Shown here piece after piece: positions 6,739 to 12,574 of a stretch of DNA of 12,574 bases (the first letter of the stretch is position 1; every line of letters begins with the position of its first letter). Position numbers and translations under genes: made by a program. Below the pieces are notes generated by a model, which did no database searches, had not been told where the DNA came from, and saw nothing but the letters and a program-made list of their open reading frames with translations. Source of the stretch: an uncultured Rhodospirillales bacterium (lineage in GTDB: Bacteria; Pseudomonadota; Alphaproteobacteria; Rhodospirillales; Defluviicoccaceae); contig CAKZLS010000178.1 of the NCBI GenBank assembly GCA_937127205.1, forward strand, positions 1 through 12,574, given 5' to 3'.

Positions 6739-7326
6739 CTAACGGTAGCTGTAGCTGTAGCCTGTGGCGCCAGATGGCGCTTTCCAAGCCTGCCCTGTGA
6801 CCGGGTCCAGCGTCGGCGGCGGTGTTGGCAACGCCGCTTCGAGGCTCAAATACCCGAAGCCGGCAGTGGCGCCGAGTCCCGAATAGCTCTCCAGCGCCAC
6901 CGGCTGCAGAGATATGTTGCCGGGTCCGCCGCCCACCAGCACTTGGGCACCGGCGCCAACGACTACACCGGCCGAAGCCTTCACGCCCACGAAAGTGCCC
7001 GCCAAAGCGTGTTCGCCGATGGTGGCTGACCCTTCATAGGCGAGAACCGCATAAGAGATGGTCTTATCCCGGGTCCATTCCAGATCCAGCCCGAAACCGA
7101 TCCCAGCCTCGCCCTTGTAGCGCTCGCGCCCCTCCGGCGCGATTAGCACACAGTCGAACTCCGATTCCGAATGGATAATGATGTTATACCCACGGCCGGG
7201 GATCTGCTTGCAGTGGAGAATCCCGATTCTCGCGATACTATTGCTTTCCATCTCCGCCGTGGCTACGGCGGGAAAGGCATGGACCGCCACCGCCGTGACG
7301 AGCGCCAAGCTCAATGCAGCTTTCAT
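6739..7326 (-). CDS. Secreted DUF992 family protein
   Basis: Function unknown; DUF992 proteins are small exported proteins common in Alphaproteobacteria. Seen in 195 residues: a signal peptide (K2, hydrophobic 4-18, likely cleavage after AVATA, about 24), then GILHC (35-39) and FDC (57-59), giving two cysteines that may pair; YKGEAGIGFGLDLEW (70-84), LAGTFVGV (108-115) and QVLVGGGPGNISLQPVAL (128-145), which are the conserved glycine-rich blocks of the family. The C-terminus is proline-rich and ends in YSYSYR, encoded by a short GTAGCT-like repeat. I chose the ATG at 7326, not the in-frame ATG at 7401, because AGGA lies 8 nt upstream and the signal peptide then starts at residue 1. Confidence 0.87.
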   Translation of the reverse strand: MKAALSLALVTAVAVHAFPAVATAEMESNSIARIGILHCKQIPGRGYNIIIHSESEFDCVLIAPEGRERYKGEAGIGFGLDLEWTRDKTISYAVLAYEGSATIGEHALAGTFVGVKASAGVVVGAGAQVLVGGGPGNISLQPVALESYSGLGATAGFGYLSLEAALPTPPPTLDPVTGQAWKAPSGATGYSYSYR

Positions 7327-7356
7327 CTGTCTGTCCTCAATACGAGAAGCGTCCCC

Positions 7357-7372
7357 CCAGCGCATGCGCTGG
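7357..7372. promoter_or_regulatory. Perfect 16-bp palindrome upstream of the DUF992 gene (possible operator)
   Basis: CCAGCGCATGCGCTGG is identical to its reverse complement. It lies 31 bp upstream of the DUF992 start codon. The dyad has no spacer, which fits a dimeric DNA-binding protein better than an RNA hairpin. No regulator gene is adjacent. Confidence 0.4.
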
Positions 7373-7417
7373 CTGAATAAAAATACACCTATAACGTGCA
7401 TACACTACCATAGGTTT

Positions 7418-7447
7418 TTGAGAAATGCCATACCCTGCATGTATCAA
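7418..7447 (+). promoter_or_regulatory. Possible promoter for the short-chain dehydrogenase
   Basis: TTGAGA (five of six) and TATCAA (four of six) with an 18-bp spacer. A transcript from here would carry a leader of about 220 nt. No better pair is nearer the gene. Confidence 0.27.
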
Positions 7448-7674
7448 CGATGATTGCGATCAGGTTGGGTTTTCGATTAGGCTGCATTTCCGTTGTGATC
7501 ATAGGCGTCTCGTATGTTCGTATGTTTTCTCTCCAGACTTTTTCGGCGGCCCATCTCGGGAAAATTTATGGGCTTCTCTTACGCCGATCACTCGCCATGG
7601 GCGGTATCGGGGACGGTCGCGAGTCAACTCTGGCACCGATCTCCTCGGGCCTGTTGGCCGCAGTGTAAGATGCC

Positions 7675-8463
7675 ATGAAGAAGTATCGACGGGCTTTGAT
7701 CACCGGCGCCACCAGCGGTATCGGGGCCGCCTTTGCTTCGCACCTAATTCGGAGCACGGACCTTCTGCTTGCCGGGCGTGACGCGGAAAAGCTGGAGATA
7801 ACGCGAAACGAACTGATCCGCAGGGGACGAAAGGTCGAAACCTTCGCTGCCGACCTGACGGACGAGAGTGCGGTCAATGAGCTGGTCGACCGAGCCGACG
7901 CTTTCGGCATCGATCTCCTTATCAACAACGCTGGCATCGGTCAGTTTGGGCGCCTTATCGACCACGAGCGGGACACCGAGCGGGACACCGCAATGCTGAA
8001 TGTCGTGGCGGTGGTGGTGCTTACCCGGGGGCTCCTGCCCGGGATCATCGAGCGGGCCGGAAAGGCTAATGAGCGCGGCGGTGTGGTGATCGTGTCGAGC
8101 ACTGCGGCGTTCGCGCCGGTGCCGTTTTTCGCCACCTACGCTGCGAGCAAGGCATTCAGCCTGTACTTCACGGAAGCCTTGGCGGAGGAATTGCGTGGTG
8201 ACCCAGTCGATATCCTTGCGCTGTGCCCGGGCGCGACGAAGACTGGGTTTAGCGCCCGCGCGGGGCTTGATCGGATTTCTGTGCCGGGAGCCGCCGATCC
8301 CGGCGCAGTGGCGCGGGAAGCCTTGGACGCGCTCGGTAACAAGACTGTCCAGGTTACCGGACTGCTCAGCCAGGCCACTCTAGGGCCGTTTCTAGTGCCA
8401 CGCCGCCTCGTCACGGGGGCGCTCGCGGCGGCGGTTCGCTATTTCAATGCCCGCCAATCTTGA
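7675..8463 (+). CDS. Short-chain dehydrogenase/reductase (classical SDR, DltE-like)
   Basis: NAD(P)-dependent oxidoreductase of unknown substrate. Seen in 262 residues: cofactor loop TGATSGIG (10-17), an arginine at the end of beta-2 (R35 in AGRD) suggesting NADP(H) preference, D60 contacting adenine, NNAG (84-87), and catalytic S142, Y155, K159 (VSS, YAASK). LCPGATKTGF (183-192) is the usual post-catalytic loop. A four-residue duplication ERDTERDT (98-105), encoded by a 12-bp tandem repeat, sits in the helix before the conserved LN (108-109). No strong ribosome site precedes the ATG. The C-terminus (about 230-258) is apolar, as in SDRs resembling membrane-associated acyl reductases. A transglutaminase-like gene follows after 108 bp. 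Confidence 0.92.
   Translation: MKKYRRALITGATSGIGAAFASHLIRSTDLLLAGRDAEKLEITRNELIRRGRKVETFAADLTDESAVNELVDRADAFGIDLLINNAGIGQFGRLIDHERDTERDTAMLNVVAVVVLTRGLLPGIIERAGKANERGGVVIVSSTAAFAPVPFFATYAASKAFSLYFTEALAEELRGDPVDILALCPGATKTGFSARAGLDRISVPGAADPGAVAREALDALGNKTVQVTGLLSQATLGPFLVPRRLVTGALAAAVRYFNARQS
7966..7989 (+). repeat. 12-bp tandem duplication inside the short-chain dehydrogenase
   Basis: Two exact adjacent copies of GAGCGGGACACC encode ERDT twice, keeping the frame. Perfect identity suggests recent slippage duplication. Confidence 0.85.
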
Positions 8464-8493
8464 GACCACGGTTAAAAGAGATGATCCCTGGCG

Positions 8494-8523
8494 TTGACGT
8501 TGCTTGCCTGCCATCCCATTAAT
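8494..8523 (+). promoter_or_regulatory. Possible promoter for the SirB1-like gene
   Basis: TTGACG (8494-8499, five of six), 18-bp spacer, ATTAAT (8518-8523, four of six), in the 108-bp gap after the dehydrogenase. It would place transcription start near 8530, about 40 nt before the GTG start. It also argues against taking the upstream in-frame TTG (8494) as the start codon. Confidence 0.38.
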
Positions 8524-8571
8524 TGTGGAACGAGGCGACCGGCTTTGAAAACCGAAAGGAGACCAGCCAGC

Positions 8572-9402
8572 GTGTCAAAACGGTCAAAGCTCATGGAAGC
8601 ATTGTGCGAGATCGGATCCCGGGACGATGCGAACATCGACTTGGCGGAAGCCGCGCTCGTACTCGCGGCTCTCGACCGACCCGACACTGACATGGCTCCT
8701 TATAGCGATCACCTGGAGGCGTTGGCCGGCGATGTGAAAGCCGCTGTCGACCCCTCGTCCAGTGCGGGCATGCAGATTGCAGCCCTTCGCAAAGTTTTGG
8801 CGGGTGATTACGGTTACGACGGCGACGCGGACACCTATGAAGACATGCACAATGCCAACTTGATGCATGTGATCGACCGGCGGAAGGGGCTTCCTGTCGC
8901 GCTCGGAATTCTCTACCTCCATGGCGCCCAGGCTTGCGGTTCGCATATCTTCGGTTTGAACTTTCCTTCCCACTTCGTGCTGCGTATCGAGGCGCGGGGG
9001 CAGCGGGCTATCTTTGATCCGTTTCACGGAGGAAAGGTTATGACGCCGCAGGATTTGCGCCAGCGTCTTAAGGACTTGCAGGGGTCCAGCGCGGAGATTG
9101 CGCCTTCGCATTACGCCGCCGTGGGTAACCGCGATATTCTCATCCGTCTCCAGAACAACATCAAGCTTCGGGCGATACGGCACGGCGCTCTCGAGCGTGC
9201 CATCGAAGTACTTCACGTTATGACGTTGTTCGCCCCGGAGCTAACGGAGCTGTGGTGGGAACGGGCGGTCCTTCAGTATCAGCTTGGGAACGTGGGATCC
9301 GCCATCACGACCTTGGAGAACTATCTCGCGCGTCCTGGCGAGGATCCTGAACACGCGGGGATCGAAGACCTGCTGCGCAAGCTTCGCTCCCAAGTCAACT
9401 GA
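8572..9402 (+). CDS. SirB1-family transglutaminase-like protein with TPR-like C-terminus
   Basis: Function unproven; the family has a transglutaminase-like core (Transglut_core2) followed by helical repeats. Seen in 276 residues: a helical N-terminus, then DTYEDMHNANLMHVIDRRKGLP (about 87-108), NFPSHF (130-135) with H134, and FDPF (148-151) with D149; H and D match the core's His/Asp. The position where transglutaminases carry the catalytic cysteine (around GLPVALG, 106-112) has no cysteine, so protease or transferase activity is doubtful. Residues about 195-260 form TPR-like helices (ALERAIEVL, AVLQYQLGNVGSAITTLE). GTG at 8572 is chosen because AGGAG (8557-8561) lies 10 nt upstream; an ATG at 8593 is the alternative. 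Convergent with the CoA-hydrolase family gene, 8 bp apart. Confidence 0.85.
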   Translation: MSKRSKLMEALCEIGSRDDANIDLAEAALVLAALDRPDTDMAPYSDHLEALAGDVKAAVDPSSSAGMQIAALRKVLAGDYGYDGDADTYEDMHNANLMHVIDRRKGLPVALGILYLHGAQACGSHIFGLNFPSHFVLRIEARGQRAIFDPFHGGKVMTPQDLRQRLKDLQGSSAEIAPSHYAAVGNRDILIRLQNNIKLRAIRHGALERAIEVLHVMTLFAPELTELWWERAVLQYQLGNVGSAITTLENYLARPGEDPEHAGIEDLLRKLRSQVN

Positions 9403-9410
9403 GCGACCTC

Positions 9411-10664
9411 TTACGTGCGTTTGCGCCGCTCGTGCCACGATGCCGATAGCCCGTCGCGAAACTGTGGCGCGGCAACGGCAATCAGTGCCTCGGCCCGCGC
9501 GTCGATGGATGTGTTCCGCAAGTCAGCGACGCCGTGCTCGGTGACCACTAATTCCATGTCGCCTCGTGCGACGCTGATCGCCGATCCGTCCGCCAGCGTG
9601 GGAACGATGCGCGAAACCGTTCCGGCTCTGGCTGTCGACGGTAGCGCCACAACCGCAAAGCCGCCGGGAGAGAGCCGGGCACCGCGCATGAAATCGGTGA
9701 TGCCGCCAGCGCTGCTGACCTGACGGCCGCCGACCATCTCGGCGTTGGCCTGACCAAGCAGATCTACCTCGATGACAGAATTGATGGCAACGAACCGCTC
9801 GATTGCCCTCAACGTGGCAATGTCGTGGGTCCAGCCCACGGGCGCGAACCGGACGAGGGGATTGTCGGCGACGAAGTCGTAAAAGGCATTGTCACCCAGC
9901 GCGACGCCGGTGGTGATGGCGTCCGCGCGCTCGGCAATGGCCCCGGCCTCCGCCAAGCTCAGGACCGGTGTAGTGATGGCGCCGGTGTGCAGCTTTAGAT
10001 TGCGTTTGGAGGTGAAGGCCGCGAAAACGTTCTGCACGCGCCCGACACCGACTTCGAGGGTAGCACCGTCCGGAAGGACGTCGCCGATGTGGCGGCCGAT
10101 GGCATCGAAATCGGGATCGCTTCCCGGCTCGTCCGAAAGCAGCGGATGGTGTTCTTCGATCACGTAGTCGAGATCGTCGAAGGCAACGGTGGCGGCGCCC
10201 CGCGTCCGCGGCATGCAGGGATTGACGTGGGCAACTTTGACGCGGGCTTTTGGTAGAATGGCGGCCGTGAAGTCATTGGCCACACCAACACTGCAAAGGC
10301 TGTCCTCGCCGGGCGGCGAAACATGCAACAGCGCGATATCGATAGTGGCGCGATCCCGCAGATAAGCGTAGACGGAAAAGTACGACAGCGGCAGAAAGTC
10401 GACACGCCCGCCTGCGAACGAGTCGCGGAGGTTGGGATAAACGAAGAACGCCGTGGAGCGGGCATCGGGGTGCAGGCCGGCGTAATCCACACGGTTGATG
10501 CCGGGAAGCCAGACGCCCAAATACCGCACGCCGGCGCTGGCTTCCGGCTGGGAGCGCAGCGCGTCGACAATCAAAGCCGACTCGCCGGCCAGACCGGGTG
10601 CGTAAACGCATAGTCCAGGTCGAAGCAGCCCAGGCAATTCACTTGGCGCGAGAGACTTCGGCAT
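9411..10664 (-). CDS. Acetyl-CoA hydrolase/CoA-transferase family protein
   Basis: Family members move CoA between carboxylic acids or hydrolyse acyl-CoA through a glutamyl-CoA thioester. Seen in 417 residues: LHVSPPGEDSLCSVGV (113-128), LEVGVGRVQNVFAAF (203-217), LHTGAITTPVLSLAEAGA (225-242), VAINSVIEVDLLGQANAE (292-309), SSAGGITDFMRGA (317-329), and VVTEHGVADLRN (373-384) near the C-terminus. In characterised CoA-transferases the catalytic glutamate lies in an HSEM/HTEM-type motif; here that spot reads HTG (226-228), so the classical nucleophile appears absent. The reaction and substrate are unknown. The ATG at 10664 is chosen over the in-frame start at 10829 because the conserved fold begins soon after it; a GGAG is found 12 nt upstream. 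Divergent from the aldolase fusion gene. Confidence 0.87.
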   Translation of the reverse strand: MPKSLAPSELPGLLRPGLCVYAPGLAGESALIVDALRSQPEASAGVRYLGVWLPGINRVDYAGLHPDARSTAFFVYPNLRDSFAGGRVDFLPLSYFSVYAYLRDRATIDIALLHVSPPGEDSLCSVGVANDFTAAILPKARVKVAHVNPCMPRTRGAATVAFDDLDYVIEEHHPLLSDEPGSDPDFDAIGRHIGDVLPDGATLEVGVGRVQNVFAAFTSKRNLKLHTGAITTPVLSLAEAGAIAERADAITTGVALGDNAFYDFVADNPLVRFAPVGWTHDIATLRAIERFVAINSVIEVDLLGQANAEMVGGRQVSSAGGITDFMRGARLSPGGFAVVALPSTARAGTVSRIVPTLADGSAISVARGDMELVVTEHGVADLRNTSIDARAEALIAVAAPQFRDGLSASWHERRKRT

Positions 10665-10690
10665 AGGCGGCGCGGGCTCCCCTGAGGAAG

Positions 10691-10747
10691 TTGAGAATCG
10701 GCGGCAGTGTACTGCTCGCGGGTATGACCGCCCAGTACCTTTCTCAA
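10691..10747. repeat. Nested inverted repeats in the divergent intergenic region (possible operator or leader hairpin)
   Basis: Three nested arm pairs share roughly one centre: TTGAGAA (10691-10697)/TTCTCAA (10741-10747), GTACTG (10709-10714)/CAGTAC (10733-10738), GCGG (10718-10721)/CCGC (10728-10731), with a 6-nt centre. On the minus strand the outer arm supplies a TTGAGA that could be the -35 of the CoA-hydrolase family gene (no good -10 follows). The outer pair is asymmetrically spaced (11 versus 2 nt), so one long perfect hairpin is not expected. Confidence 0.45.
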
Positions 10748-10786
10748 ACGGACGCCGAATACTCGCCTCCAGGGTTCGGTTCCCTC

Positions 10787-10815
10787 TTGGGGTCTTGCCA
10801 TCAGCCTCATATAAA
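10787..10815 (+). promoter_or_regulatory. Probable promoter of the aldolase/dehydrogenase fusion gene
   Basis: TATAAA (10810-10815, five of six) lies 17 bp after TTGGGG (10787-10792, three of six). Transcription would begin near 10822, leaving a 20-odd-nt leader that contains the GGGGAG ribosome site (10833-10838), 5 nt before the ATG. Confidence 0.5.
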
Positions 10816-10843
10816 GGGTGCCATATCAATACGGGGAGACATC

Positions 10844-12574
10844 ATGGAATACGGTTGGTCCGACGAGGACGCGGAAGCGGCGGTGGCGCATTATGGTGGC
10901 CAGGGCGTCAATCGCGACCTCGCGCTCAGAACCTACACCACCCGGCTGCTGGGCTCCGAGCCCAGGCTGGTGATCCACGGCGGCGGCAACACATCGGTTA
11001 AAACAGTGATGACCGATCTTGCCGGCGAGGACACGGGTGTGTTGTGCGTCAAAGGCAGCGGCTGGGACATGGGTACCATTGAGCCTGCCGGGCTTCCGGC
11101 GGTTCGCCTCGAGCCGTTGTTGAAGCTAGCCAATCGCGACGCATTGAGCGACGAGGACATGGTCAACGCCCAGCGATGCAATCTGTTGGATTCGAGATCC
11201 CCCAACCCCTCAGTGGAGACGCTGCTCCACGCTTTCTTGCCGCACAAGTTCATCGATCACACCCATTCAAACGCGGTGCTGGCACTAACTGATCAGCCTT
11301 ACGGCGACGACTTGTGCCGCGATGTCTACGGCGAAACCATGGGATATGTGCCCTACATCATGCCGGGGTTCGCGCTTGCCAAAAAGGCCATGGAGGTCTA
11401 CCGCGAGACCCCGGAGGTGGAGGGATTGATCCTGCTCAAGCACGGCATCTTCACCTTCGGCGAAAGTGCCGAGGAGGCCTACCGGCGGATGATCGACAAG
11501 GTCACCCTGGCCGAGCAGCGAATCGCCCAGTCCGGACGCGCCACAGTGGCGGGGATGTCGCTGCCGAAGGGGATGGGCAAATCGCGGCCGAAATCATTCA
11601 CGCCCATAGAGCTGCCGAAGCGGATCGCGCCGGTGGCAGAGGTTGCGCCGATCCTGCGCGGCTTGGCGGCGCTTGACCGTGCGAACGGCGAACCGCTCCG
11701 CTGGGTACTGGACTTCCGGACCGGGCCTGGAATTCTAGAGTTCGTCAACGGCCAGGACGTGGACCGCTACAGCCAACAGGGCACGGCAACCCCGGATCAC
11801 GTGATACGAACCAAGCAGAAGCCGCTGATCACGCCGCCCCCCGAAGCCGGCCGGCTGGACGCGTTCATTGCCGGCGCGCGGGTCGCCATGGAAGCCTACG
11901 TGGCCGACTATCACGCCTATTTCGCCCGCAATAACCCCAATCAGCCGGTGCCGAAAACCGAACTGGACCCAGTGCCGCGGCTGATTCTAGTGCCCGGGCT
12001 CGGGTTGTTCGGGCTGGGCGCCTCGAAGAGGGAGGCCAAGGTGGCGGCCGACCTCGCGGAAACCAACGTGGAGGTGATTGCCGCTGCCGAGGCTATGAGC
12101 GCCTTTCAGGTCATCCCCGAGCCGGACATCTTCGAGATCGAGTACTGGTCGCTCGAACAGGCAAAGCTGGGCAAAGGCGTCGAAAAGCCGCTGGCACGCC
12201 ACGTGGCGGTGATCACCGGTGGCGGCTCGGGCATCGGCGCCGCGTGCGCCGCCGCTCTGCGCGCCGAGGGCGCCGAAGTGGCGGTGCTCGACCGTGATTC
12301 GGGGGCAGCCGAGTCGGTTGCTGCCAAGGTCGGCGGTGTGGGTATCGGTTGCGACGTGACTGACGCCGGCGCGGTCCGTGCGGCGTTCGACCGGGTGGCA
12401 GAGACCTACGGCGGCGTGGACATTGTCGTTTCCAACGCCGGTGCCGCCTGGCAAGGCCGGATCGGCGACGTGTCGGACCAGGTTCTGCGCGACAGCTTCG
12501 AGCTCAATTTCTGGGCCCACCAGACGGTCGCGCGGCATGCCGTTGCGATCATGACCGCCCAAGGTACCGGCGGG
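10844..12574 (+). CDS. Bifunctional class II aldolase/short-chain dehydrogenase (rhamnulose-1-phosphate aldolase/alcohol dehydrogenase type), cut by right edge
   Basis: Fusion protein of the type annotated as rhamnulose-1-phosphate aldolase/alcohol dehydrogenase in sugar catabolism; which sugar phosphate it cleaves is not evident. Seen, 577 codons with no stop: N-terminal class II aldolase (about 20-230) with IHGGGNTSVK (44-53), VKGSGWDM (69-76), PSVETLLHA (122-130), zinc ligands HTH (139-141) and H200 (LLKHG); a linker domain (about 250-445) with VPGLGLFG (383-390); then a Rossmann SDR domain from about 452 with TGGGSGIG (458-465), D483, D504 and NAG (531-533). The catalytic Tyr-Lys and C-terminus lie beyond the edge; the family is usually near 700 residues, so roughly 100 are missing. 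Start ATG has GGGGAG (10833-10838) 5 nt upstream. Divergent from the CoA-hydrolase family gene. Confidence 0.92.
   Translation, partial: MEYGWSDEDAEAAVAHYGGQGVNRDLALRTYTTRLLGSEPRLVIHGGGNTSVKTVMTDLAGEDTGVLCVKGSGWDMGTIEPAGLPAVRLEPLLKLANRDALSDEDMVNAQRCNLLDSRSPNPSVETLLHAFLPHKFIDHTHSNAVLALTDQPYGDDLCRDVYGETMGYVPYIMPGFALAKKAMEVYRETPEVEGLILLKHGIFTFGESAEEAYRRMIDKVTLAEQRIAQSGRATVAGMSLPKGMGKSRPKSFTPIELPKRIAPVAEVAPILRGLAALDRANGEPLRWVLDFRTGPGILEFVNGQDVDRYSQQGTATPDHVIRTKQKPLITPPPEAGRLDAFIAGARVAMEAYVADYHAYFARNNPNQPVPKTELDPVPRLILVPGLGLFGLGASKREAKVAADLAETNVEVIAAAEAMSAFQVIPEPDIFEIEYWSLEQAKLGKGVEKPLARHVAVITGGGSGIGAACAAALRAEGAEVAVLDRDSGAAESVAAKVGGVGIGCDVTDAGAVRAAFDRVAETYGGVDIVVSNAGAAWQGRIGDVSDQVLRDSFELNFWAHQTVARHAVAIMTAQGTGG

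Larger units (their letters stand above)
7327..7674. other. Divergent intergenic stretch upstream of DUF992 and the short-chain dehydrogenase
   Basis: 348 bp. It holds the 16-bp palindrome at 7357-7372, an AT-rich stretch (about 7373-7430) likely to contain promoters, and a weak inverted repeat ACCTAT (7387-7392)/ATAGGT (7410-7415). On the plus strand TTGAGA (7418-7423), an 18-bp spacer and TATCAA (7442-7447) form a possible promoter. An ATG-started frame at 7450-7668 (72 codons, one hydrophobic stretch near its N-terminus) ends 6 bp before the dehydrogenase ATG; it has no ribosome site and no recognised relatives, so I do not call it a gene. Confidence 0.4.

Noticed and set aside
6731..6741. 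Terminator between convergent phosphodiesterase and DUF992 genes
   Set aside because: The stops are 7 bp apart with only a short A-run and no stem.
7387..7419. Inverted repeat followed by a T-run, terminator-like
   Set aside because: Only a 6-bp AT-rich stem with a 17-nt loop, and no gene on the plus strand ends just upstream.
11987..12562. Minus-strand open frame opposite the aldolase/dehydrogenase fusion
   Set aside because: Shadow of the Rossmann domain on the plus strand, which shows TGGGSGIG and NAG.

Overview
The window looks like ordinary chromosomal DNA from a GC-rich Alphaproteobacterium, possibly Rhodospirillales-like. This is inferred from a DUF992 secreted protein, the style of the LptF/LptG pair, a SirB1-type transglutaminase-like protein, an aldolase/short-chain dehydrogenase fusion and codon use rich in G/C at third positions. 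I see no tRNA, rRNA, CRISPR array, insertion sequence or phage gene. Genes are tightly packed and mostly lipid- or metabolism-related.

Left part (1-4160, all minus strand): reading with transcription, lptF and lptG overlap by ATGA and encode the two permease subunits of a lipopolysaccharide-export ABC transporter. After a 83-bp gap with a possible promoter come a diacylglycerol-kinase-type lipid kinase and, overlapping its stop codon, a TTG-started nucleotidyltransferase that runs off the left edge. That last protein resembles the mitochondrial CDP-diacylglycerol synthase Tam41. Together the two enzymes could convert diacylglycerol to phosphatidic acid and then to CDP-diacylglycerol. This is the most interesting part of the window.

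Middle (4105-7674): a 290-bp intergenic stretch with palindromes, a minus-strand calcineurin-like metallophosphoesterase, then a plus-strand pair (small cupin, glycerophosphodiester phosphodiesterase). A convergent secreted DUF992 protein ends 7 bp from the phosphodiesterase; a perfect 16-bp palindrome sits in its upstream region.

Right part (7675-12574): a short-chain dehydrogenase with a 12-bp in-frame tandem duplication, a SirB1-like protein with C-terminal TPR-like helices, then a convergent CoA-transferase/acetyl-CoA-hydrolase family gene whose usual catalytic glutamate position appears to be glycine. That gene diverges, across 179 bp with nested inverted repeats and a likely promoter, from a class II aldolase/short-chain dehydrogenase fusion cut by the right edge.

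Nothing here is an obvious defence or mobile system. The candidate for something undescribed is the grouping of a Tam41-like enzyme, a lipid kinase and LptF/LptG-type permeases.
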